Positions 21,426 through 27,181 of a stretch of 27,181 nt of DNA are shown piece by piece (the stretch's first letter is position 1; every line of letters begins with the position of its first letter). The stretch covers positions 1 to 27,181 of the forward strand of contig PWHN01000035.1 of NCBI GenBank assembly GCA_003554945.1, given 5' to 3'. The notes under the pieces were generated by a model. That model made no database searches. It had not been told where the DNA came from and saw only the letters and a program-made list of their open reading frames with translations. Source of the DNA: a bacterium. Its GTDB lineage: Bacteria; T1Sed10-126. A program made the translations under genes and the position numbers.

Positions 21426-21705
21426 GTTCCTCTTTCTTCCGCTGATATTCGTCTTCTTCTATCTCGCCGCGTGCATAACGTCGTTCCAGTATCTCCATGG
21501 GGGTTGACTCCCCACTCCCCTGGGCGCCACTGTTCTCAGGCGAGCCGGTGGAAAGATGACGCACCAGGTATATAATCCCCAGCACTACCAGAGCGATAAA
21601 CAAAAGGTGGAGAAACAAAGCTAACCACCCCCAGACGCCGTGACCCAGGCCGCTAAAACTAAATAAACCCCACGGACAGTAACCGTGACCGACGTTTGCA
21701 TACAT
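21415..21705 (-). CDS. SHOCT-domain membrane protein
   Basis: The product is about 96 aa from ATG 21705 (GTG at 21714 is also in frame). The N-terminal part is Gly/Trp/His-rich (GHGYCPWGLFSFSGLGHGVWGW), followed by one transmembrane helix (LALFLHLLFIALVVLGIIYLV). The C-terminus is a SHOCT domain (PMEILERRYARGEIEEDEYQRKKEEL). Its first residues contain His and Cys that could bind metal. It ends inside the DUF4914 3' end by 11 nt. It is the last gene of the copper-related run. Confidence 0.85.
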   Translation of the reverse strand: MYANVGHGYCPWGLFSFSGLGHGVWGWLALFLHLLFIALVVLGIIYLVRHLSTGSPENSGAQGSGESTPMEILERRYARGEIEEDEYQRKKEELSR

Positions 21706-21742
21706 ATTAATCACTACCTTCCCGGACTTGTCAGTTCAAAAA

Positions 21743-22264
21743 TTAATCGCAACAATCAAGCAAATTTCTGGCCAGATCACCCAGCCGCTCAGTTAATTCA
21801 CCGTTGTTTCCTTCACCGGCTCCCCGCCCTTCTCCGGCAGGCGATTCCGGCAACTGCACTTTCCTCGCGACCAGCCCCCAAACAAGCGAATAAACCTCAA
21901 AAGCACGCTTGAAGTAGCTTTCTGCCCGGGGGTCTTTCCCCGCCGCTTTCAGCTTCTGACCGACCTCAAAAATACGCATACTCGCGCCCAGCAGGTGCTT
22001 GACCGCACAACGTATCTCCCCCTCGGGTTCTTCAAGTAAATCGTCCAGTAAACTGTTGCGGGCCTCCCGAACCGACTCAAGAAAACTATAGTATTCCGGA
22101 GATTCTGTCTTTGCACCGGTCATAAAAAAGTGTTCCTCCAGACTGACCAGGTTCATCAGGGCAAAGCTCAGATCCTCGGCGGCGCTAAAATCAGTTTCGC
22201 CTGTTTCCATCTCTAACTTCATGTTCTCGTAAAATTCCTCCACTTTTTCTTCCAATTGACTCAC
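21743..22264 (-). CDS. Helical protein of unknown function in the copper cluster
   Basis: The product is 173 aa. It appears all alpha-helical and acidic (SFALMNLVSLEEHFFM, SLLDDLLEEPEGEIRCAVKHLLGASMRIFEVGQKL, AESYFKRAFEVYSLVWGL), with a Gly-rich linker near residue 145 and a C-terminal LLDCCD. The pattern recalls HEPN-like or four-helix bundles, but no family is certain. GTG start at 22264, no clear ribosome site; an internal GGAGG precedes ATG at 22219. It lies 26 nt after the CcdA-like gene. The Cys pair at the end could bind metal. Confidence 0.72.
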   Translation of the reverse strand: MSQLEEKVEEFYENMKLEMETGETDFSAAEDLSFALMNLVSLEEHFFMTGAKTESPEYYSFLESVREARNSLLDDLLEEPEGEIRCAVKHLLGASMRIFEVGQKLKAAGKDPRAESYFKRAFEVYSLVWGLVARKVQLPESPAGEGRGAGEGNNGELTERLGDLARNLLDCCD

Positions 22265-22289
22265 CTGCGATAAAAGTAGTCATTCATAT

Positions 22290-22982
22290 TTAAAAGACGT
22301 AGAACACGAAAGCAAGTCCCAGCAAGATTAGAAAAAGCCCAATAACGAGACGTTGTTGTCGCTTGTATTTTTGTTGCAGCTCACCGAAAGCAGCAAGCGT
22401 AACCGGATTTAACGAGAGAGCAAGAATAACTATCAGGGGAGTGACAAAAGCCAAATTATATAGAACAAGGTACAACAATCCCCGGAAGTAGGTCGTGCGT
22501 GATGCCAGCAGGGCACTGATTGCTGCGTATACGCCGGCGGAACAGGGAATCGAACAGAGAGCAACCAAAAAAGCTGCCAGCACGACTGCGGGCACCGAAC
22601 TCCTCTGCAGCAGCTTTTTCGCCCGCTCAATACTCATTCCGGCGGGTGAAAAGCCAAGCTTAAACCCCGGGTAAAAATACTTACCAATGTTGTAAAAACC
22701 CATAAATATCAATGCGACAGCACCGATTTTTGCCAGTAAATGACCTTCAAAGAAGTGCAACCCGGAGAAAAAACCAACTCCCAGACCAAGATGGGTTAAA
22801 AATATTACCCCAATATACAGTGACCCAAGCAACAACACTCTACTTCTGCTTTCGCGCAAGGAGAGCAAAAAGGCGACAAAAAATACCAGTATGGCGATAG
22901 CACAGGGGTGAATACCGTCCAGCAAACCAGCAGAAAATATGGTGATTATACCCGAAACTCCACCGGTAAGATCAATTGACAT
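22290..22982 (-). CDS. CcdA/DsbD-type thiol transporter
   Basis: The product is 230 aa with six predicted membrane helices. The two Cys of the CcdA/DsbD core are present: GIHPCAIAILVFFVAFLL in the first helix and CSIPCSAGVYAAISALL in the fourth. These proteins carry electrons from cytoplasmic thioredoxin across the membrane to reduce outer thiols. The GIHPC variant without a second Pro is found in the smaller archaeal and anaerobe branch. It overlaps the DUF1573 gene by 11 nt, so the two are coupled. A role in keeping copper-binding thiols reduced is inferred. Confidence 0.88.
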   Translation of the reverse strand: MSIDLTGGVSGIITIFSAGLLDGIHPCAIAILVFFVAFLLSLRESRSRVLLLGSLYIGVIFLTHLGLGVGFFSGLHFFEGHLLAKIGAVALIFMGFYNIGKYFYPGFKLGFSPAGMSIERAKKLLQRSSVPAVVLAAFLVALCSIPCSAGVYAAISALLASRTTYFRGLLYLVLYNLAFVTPLIVILALSLNPVTLAAFGELQQKYKRQQRLVIGLFLILLGLAFVFYVF

Positions 22983-23427
22983 TGCCGCTCAACTCCACCG
23001 TCAGCAGGGGCTGACGGGGATCGTTATTTCCCACGAACACAAACCGTTCTTGAAAACCTGTCCCGGTCAAAGCCGGCATCTGATCAGTGTAATACACTAC
23101 ATCAAGCGTCGAGGTATCACCGGGCGCCAGCTTTTTACTTGAAAGCTCGGCAACGGCACAGGGACAGGAAGTTGATAGGTCACTAATTTGAAGATCCGCT
23201 TCGCCCCGGTTATAGAGAGTAAATTGAGTCCGAACTTCACTGCCGTATTCAACCTCGCCAAAATCGTACACTTCACTGGAAACTTCAATTTCCGGCAGCT
23301 CTCCGTCTTCCGGAGCTTCGGGCATCGCTGCATAAAACCCATAAGCCCCCAACATCACTAAAATAATTAAACCGGAACTGACCAGTAAAGTTTTAGAGGA
23401 TAGTAAAAAATCAGCCGGGGAACTCAT
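22972..23427 (-). CDS. DUF1573 protein with a CPC motif
   Basis: The product is 151 aa. One N-terminal membrane helix (residues 13-33, [16 protein letters not shown]) places the rest outside. The C-terminal ~100 residues are an Ig-like DUF1573 domain ([34 protein letters not shown]). Where most members have Ser-Cys-Gly-Cys, this has TSCPCAVA. A Cys-Pro-Cys motif is what P1B ATPases use for Cu(I), so metal binding is a possible role. It overlaps copA by 4 nt and the CcdA-like gene by 11 nt. Confidence 0.88.
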   Translation of the reverse strand: MSSPADFLLSSKTLLVSSGLIILVMLGAYGFYAAMPEAPEDGELPEIEVSSEVYDFGEVEYGSEVRTQFTLYNRGEADLQISDLSTSCPCAVAELSSKKLAPGDTSTLDVVYYTDQMPALTGTGFQERFVFVGNNDPRQPLLTVELSGNVN

Positions 23428-25946
23428 TCCAGTGAAACCCGGCGCAAGAGACTGGCGTTAGTAACTACGGTCAGCGAGCTGATAGTCATCGCAATCACAC
23501 CAATCAGGGGATGTAGCAGACCAAGGATCGCCACCGGAATAGCTACCGTGTTGTAGATGTAAGCCCAGAAAAGGTTCTGTTGAATTTTTCTGAATGTTGC
23601 CCGGGAAAGCCTGAAGGCACGAACAATAACGGTCAATGCCCCCCGGACCAGGGTAACGTCTGCCGATTCGATAGCAATATCCGTCCCGCTACCGATGGCT
23701 ACACCAACATCGGCCTGCGTTAAAGCTGGTGCGTCGTTGATCCCGTCTCCAACCATAGCAACACGCTTACCCGCAGCCTGAAGCTTCTTGATTTGCTCCG
23801 TCTTGTCTTCAGGCAGAACTTCGGCGATAACATTTTTAATCCCCACCTTCGCGGCGATAGCCTCAGCCGTGCGCTGATTGTCACCGGTCAACATGTAGGT
23901 CTCCAGGCCAAGCTGGTGAAACGCTTCTACTGCCGCTGGCGAGTCTTCTTTTATCTTATCAGCCACACCCAGCACACCAACGGTTTTACCACCTCTGGCA
24001 ACATACATAGCGGTCATCGCCTGTTCTTCCAGTTCATGAGCTTTTTCACGACAGGCGTCACTTATTTCCACTTCGTGCTCCTGCATCAGCTCCCGATTAC
24101 CTGCCAGGTATTTCTGACCGTCTACACGTCCTTCAACTCCTTTGCCTGTATGGGAAGTGAAATCTTCCGCATCCTTGAAATCTATTTCTCTCTCCTCAAG
24201 CCCGCTGACAATCGCTGCCGCCAGCGGATGTTCCGACTTGACTTCAATACCGCCAACCGCCGCCAGTAAATCCTGTTTCTCCTCGGTCTCCACAAACACT
24301 TCAATTAGACGAGGGGCTCCTTCAGTTATAGTACCGGTCTTATCTAAAACTACAGCGTCGAGATCTTTGATCACCTGTATCGCCTCACCGGAACGAATCA
24401 ATATTCCTTCCTCGGCACCCATGCCGGTGCCCACCATCAAAGCCGTCGGTGTGGCCAAGCCCAGGGCGCAGGGACAGGCAATCACTAACACGGTTATCGC
24501 CGCTATTAAGGCATAGATTACTTGTGTAGAAAAGGCCTGGGCAGCCAGGTTAGCCGGCACGTCGACCCAGGGCAGCCAGCCCTCTAACGCAACAGCAGCG
24601 GTGCTGAATAGGTTGGGCAGCAGCAGCCAGCCGAGGAAAGTCAAAAGCGATATAAGTAGCACGGCCGGAACAAAATAGGAGGTTACCTTGTCTGCAAAAG
24701 CCTGAATGGGTACCTTTGTCCCCTGCGCCTCCCTAACGAGGTCAACTACCTGCGAAAGAAAAGTATCCTCCCCTACCCGGGTGGCTTCCACTTTAAGGTG
24801 ACCCTGCTGATTAACGGTGGAGCCTATTACTTCGTCGCCAGACTGCTTGGTCACGGGCATGGATTCGCCGGTAGCCATCGACTCGTCCACACCGGACTCC
24901 CCTTCGACAACAACCCCGTCGGTGGGAATCTTTTCACCGGGTTTAATAACCATGAGGTCACCTTCGTTCACTTCCTCAATGGGAATCTCAACCTCACGGC
25001 CGTCGACTTCAACCCGGGCCGTCTTAGCTTCCATCTCCAGCAACTTCTGAATTGCCAGCGAAGCGCGACCGCGGGAACGGCTTTCTACGTATCGACCGAT
25101 AAGATGAAAGGCCATAATCATACCGCCGATACCGGCGTAGTTAAGTACAGGCAGACCGGTCAACGTAAGAATTCCGGTGGAGAAAGCGGCTAAAGAACCA
25201 ATCGCAATCAAGACATCCATGTTCGGACTGAGGTTACGACTGCTTTTCCAGGCCGAAACCAGAGTGTCCCATCCAGGGATCAGTATTATTAACGTCGCGG
25301 AAACCAGCATAACCCAGTCGTAGACGGGACGAGCAAAAATACTCTCGGCCAGCCAGTCGCTGAAAAATATGTTGGGAATCATCATCGCAAATATAGGAAG
25401 CATAAATAAACCGGCAAGGATCATGTCATTTCTAACCTGTCGGGCCTGGCTTTCCTCTTCAGTGCCCTGCTTGCTCTTTTCTCTACCAGATCGGGGGCGA
25501 GCTTCATAACCACTCTCTTTAACGGCGGCAATCAATTGCGCTGTCGTCACTTCCGGGCCCGCGACAACACGGGCCTGCTCGGCGGCAAAATTTACGTTAG
25601 CTTCGCTAACCCCCTCAAGCTCACTCAGTGCCGACTCGATCGAAGCGGCACAGGAGGCACAGCTCATACCGCTAATTTCCAGTTCTACTTCCCGCTCCCC
25701 CTGTCGCGAACTGTCTTCATCCTCAACAACCAATTCATACCCGGCGGAGCTCACCAGACCGGCAATGTCGTCAGTTTCAAGTTCACCCTGAGCATACTCC
25801 ACCGTCAAACGCTCGGCGGCAAAGTTCACGGACGCGGACTCTACTCCCGGGGCTGAACCAACAGTATCTTCAATTGTCTTGGCACAGGAGGCACAGTTCA
25901 TACCCTGCACCGGAAACTGTTTTTTTTCTATACTATTTTCGCTCAT
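23424..25946 (-). CDS. copA: Copper-exporting P1B-type ATPase
   Basis: The product is about 840 aa. Two N-terminal heavy-metal domains carry GMNCASC (C18, C21) and GMSCASC (C96, C99). The P-type core has TGES, the ion-site CPC (residues 491-493, VIACPCALG), the phosphorylation motif DKTGT (535-539), SEHPLAAAI, and [13 protein letters not shown] with two CxxC domains is the Cu(I) exporter class. Start: ATG at 25946 is preferred over GTG at 25958, which sits right against AGGAA. The stop overlaps the DUF1573 start by 4 nt. A REP-like repeat separates it from csoR, so it probably has its own promoter. Confidence 0.96.
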   Translation of the reverse strand: MSENSIEKKQFPVQGMNCASCAKTIEDTVGSAPGVESASVNFAAERLTVEYAQGELETDDIAGLVSSAGYELVVEDEDSSRQGEREVELEISGMSCASCAASIESALSELEGVSEANVNFAAEQARVVAGPEVTTAQLIAAVKESGYEARPRSGREKSKQGTEEESQARQVRNDMILAGLFMLPIFAMMIPNIFFSDWLAESIFARPVYDWVMLVSATLIILIPGWDTLVSAWKSSRNLSPNMDVLIAIGSLAAFSTGILTLTGLPVLNYAGIGGMIMAFHLIGRYVESRSRGRASLAIQKLLEMEAKTARVEVDGREVEIPIEEVNEGDLMVIKPGEKIPTDGVVVEGESGVDESMATGESMPVTKQSGDEVIGSTVNQQGHLKVEATRVGEDTFLSQVVDLVREAQGTKVPIQAFADKVTSYFVPAVLLISLLTFLGWLLLPNLFSTAAVALEGWLPWVDVPANLAAQAFSTQVIYALIAAITVLVIACPCALGLATPTALMVGTGMGAEEGILIRSGEAIQVIKDLDAVVLDKTGTITEGAPRLIEVFVETEEKQDLLAAVGGIEVKSEHPLAAAIVSGLEEREIDFKDAEDFTSHTGKGVEGRVDGQKYLAGNRELMQEHEVEISDACREKAHELEEQAMTAMYVARGGKTVGVLGVADKIKEDSPAAVEAFHQLGLETYMLTGDNQRTAEAIAAKVGIKNVIAEVLPEDKTEQIKKLQAAGKRVAMVGDGINDAPALTQADVGVAIGSGTDIAIESADVTLVRGALTVIVRAFRLSRATFRKIQQNLFWAYIYNTVAIPVAILGLLHPLIGVIAMTISSLTVVTNASLLRRVSLE

Positions 25947-26040
25947 TGAAATAACCACTTCCTAACTTTCTCACGATGTCTTTTCCTACCATCTCGTTTA
26001 CATATGGCTGCTTATTATTAGATCAAAACCGTAAAAATGG

Positions 26041-26121
26041 ATTGCGGGTCAAGCCCGCAATGACGAGCGTTAGTTCAAGCTCGCTCTTGAATTTGATGTC
26101 ATTCCGGCCACTGAGCCGGAA
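26041..26121. repeat. Composite REP-like repeat (copy 2)
   Basis: Hairpin 1 is ATTGCGGG / CCCGCAAT (26041-26061, loop TCAAG). Hairpin 2 is TTCCGGC / GCCGGAA (26102-26121). Between them is TCTTGAATTTGA followed by TGTC. Same order as 346-445, and hairpin 1 with flanks is almost identical to 684-704. It sits between csoR and copA. Confidence 0.8.
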
Positions 26122-26125
26122 AACA

Positions 26126-26160
26126 CCAGCTTAAAGCTCAAAGCCAAAAGCTGAAAGCTA
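26126..26160. repeat. Short tandem AAAGCT-type repeat
   Basis: Four spaced near-repeats of AAAGCT or AAAGCC are seen just downstream of csoR and reach its stop codon. Low complexity; no regulatory meaning assigned. Confidence 0.5.
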
Positions 26161-26478
26161 TTTCAAAAATTTCTTCAGCGCCTCGATGAATTCCTCAACC
26201 TTTTCGCGTTCGTCGTAAGGGTCCTCAGAGCGCATGGCGTCACGAACACAGGTTTCCAGGTGCCGCTCCATAACTTTGGTTGCCAGCCCTTCAAGTGCCC
26301 GCGTGGCTGAACGAATCTGGTGGACCAGGTCAATACAATACCGTCCTTCCTCAATCATTCGCTCAATACCGCCAATCTGGCCTTTTATCCTCGCCACGCG
26401 ATTATGTAGAGCTTTCCGGTCCTGTGGCGAGTCAAACTCCTCGCTGTCTTCACTTGCTTCAAGACAAGTATCTGCCAT
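26158..26478 (-). CDS. csoR: CsoR-family copper-sensing repressor
   Basis: The product is 106 aa. It has the DUF156 all-helical fold (NRVARIKGQIGGIERMIEEGRYCIDLVHQIRSATRALEGLATKVMERHLETCV). The Cu(I) ligands C48, H73 and C77 (YCID and HLETC) are in place, the Cys-His-Cys set that tells CsoR from formaldehyde or sulfide sensors. It likely represses copA and is released by Cu(I). Start ATG at 26478 with AGGAGG 7 nt upstream. No clear GC-rich CsoR operator was seen, so the site is unassigned. Confidence 0.93.
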   Translation of the reverse strand: MADTCLEASEDSEEFDSPQDRKALHNRVARIKGQIGGIERMIEEGRYCIDLVHQIRSATRALEGLATKVMERHLETCVRDAMRSEDPYDEREKVEEFIEALKKFLK

Positions 26479-26504
26479 CTGAATACCTCCTAGTGTGATC
26501 GATG

Positions 26505-26545
26505 AAAACCCAGTAATCAGTAATCGGTGTTCGGTAATCGGTAGT
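26505..26545. repeat. Short direct repeats upstream of csoR
   Basis: Direct repeats of the GTAATCGGT / GTAATCAGT type occur here, between csoR and the His/Met-rich gene. Spacing is irregular and the units are short, so it is not a CRISPR. It may be a decayed element. Confidence 0.4.
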
Positions 26546-26634
26546 GAGCCTGAAAACCGGATAATCCAGTGTTCAGTTGTAGTCTATTGGTGTTGAAGTT
26601 ACTAATTATCTGCTGCACTCAGCTACTCAGCCAC

Positions 26635-27102
26635 TTAATGGTCTTCGTGCTCTTCGTGCTCTTCGTGGTCTCCTTCCTCGTTTTCCATCATTCCCTCCAT
26701 CATCGGACAATTATCCATCATTGGCTGGTGCTTTTGCATCATATCCATACCACGTTTCATCATCCGGCCTCTTCTCTTCTCAGCTTCCACAAGCTCTTCA
26801 AGCAGCTCTTCAAGTGGCTCCATCTTATCTTGCTCTTCAGCGTCTTTAAACTGCTCTAACACTCGACCAAGGTTTTCAGTTCTTTCCTCGATTCGTCGTT
26901 CCATTCGCCGATGTCTCTCACGCCGGTGGTCTTCATCCATTCCTTCGTTGTCACCATGGTGAGAGTGCCCCCCTGCTTCAGAGGTAGAAAACTCCTGGCC
27001 CTGATGATGATGACCGGTTACAATGCCGGGCAGACCAAACAGAAAATAAAAACCGGTCAGGACAACCAGGGCTGTCGCTGTTAAAATAGAAAATCGCTTC
27101 AT
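26635..27102 (-). CDS. Secreted His/Met-rich metal-binding protein
   Basis: The product is 155 aa. Residues 1-30 are a signal peptide or anchor (MKRFSILTATALVVLTGFYFLFG). After it come a His cluster (GHHHQGQ, GGHSHHGD), a charged helix (MERRIEERTENLGRVLEQF), and a Met/His-rich tail (MMKRGMDMMQKHQPMMDNCPMMEG, then EEHEEHEDH, encoded by three 9-nt repeats). Met and His clusters outside the membrane bind Cu(I)/Cu(II), so a copper-buffering role is likely. Ribosome site AAGGAG, start ATG 27102. Its position upstream of csoR-copA fits copper stress. Confidence 0.82.
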   Translation of the reverse strand: MKRFSILTATALVVLTGFYFLFGLPGIVTGHHHQGQEFSTSEAGGHSHHGDNEGMDEDHRRERHRRMERRIEERTENLGRVLEQFKDAEEQDKMEPLEELLEELVEAEKRRGRMMKRGMDMMQKHQPMMDNCPMMEGMMENEEGDHEEHEEHEDH

Positions 27103-27181
27103 ATTACCTCACTCCTTATAAAAATTTTTAACCTACTACCACTCAACTTCAGTGTATATTCCCTCAATATTTCCCGTGTGA

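Noticed and set aside
23793-24516. Two plus-strand open frames opposite copA
   Set aside because: Antisense shadows of copA; no start signal and no domain.
26505-26545. Possible CRISPR from repeated GTAATCGGT units
   Set aside because: Units are under 12 nt and irregularly spaced, with no cas gene.

Overview
This window looks like a chromosomal segment of an anaerobic, low-to-mid GC bacterium of the Firmicutes/Halanaerobiaeota type. The evidence is the order aroQ - M24 peptidase - efp - accB - accC (the Firmicutes order without the spoIIIA genes), a PflX-type radical SAM protein, a DUF4914 protein, many acidic proteins and good GGAGG ribosome sites. The exact lineage is a guess; no rRNA or tRNA gene is present. 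Most genes lie on the minus strand. Three are on the plus strand with supporting signals: a 28-codon ORF plus a radical SAM gene at about 2.3-3.2 kb, a 41-codon ORF at 4.4 kb, and the DUF4914 gene at 19.5-21.4 kb.

Layout. 1-717 is gene-free and packed with palindromic repeats. 718-1953 is an HD-GYP protein. 2256-3209 is the small ORF and the PflX-like radical SAM gene. 3206-4060 is an ankyrin lipoprotein with a near-consensus promoter. 4497-7831 is an operon of a HEAT-repeat protein, a CBS-pair protein and phosphopentomutase. 7938-11989 is the accC/accB/efp/M24 peptidase/aroQ block. 12000-12967 is a gene-free stretch with a promoter-like site and nested inverted repeats. 12968-15651 holds a MerR regulator, a YfcE-type phosphoesterase, an HDOD protein and a secreted helix-hairpin-helix protein. 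15894-17339 is a CofE-like ligase and a small helical protein. 17591-19232 is an rRNA cytosine methyltransferase gene and a separate PUA-type gene, split by a mobile-looking repeat. 19530-21425 is a PEPCK-like DUF4914 protein. 21415-27102 is a copper-handling cluster: a His/Met-rich secreted protein, CsoR, CopA, a DUF1573 protein with a CPC motif, a CcdA-like membrane protein, an unknown helical protein and a SHOCT protein.

The points most worth a second look are these. The AccB-like protein has Arg and not Lys at the biotin site. The DUF4914 protein keeps the nucleotide and metal-site layout of PEP carboxykinase. The M24 peptidase frame clearly starts upstream of any ordinary start codon. 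EF-P carries Arg32 at the tip of its modification loop. CopA overlaps a DUF1573/CcdA pair, which suggests coupled copper export and extracytoplasmic thiol chemistry. The aroQ-merR gap may encode a structured RNA. Several repeat families (REP-like hairpins and short MITE-like elements) occupy the intergenic spaces.
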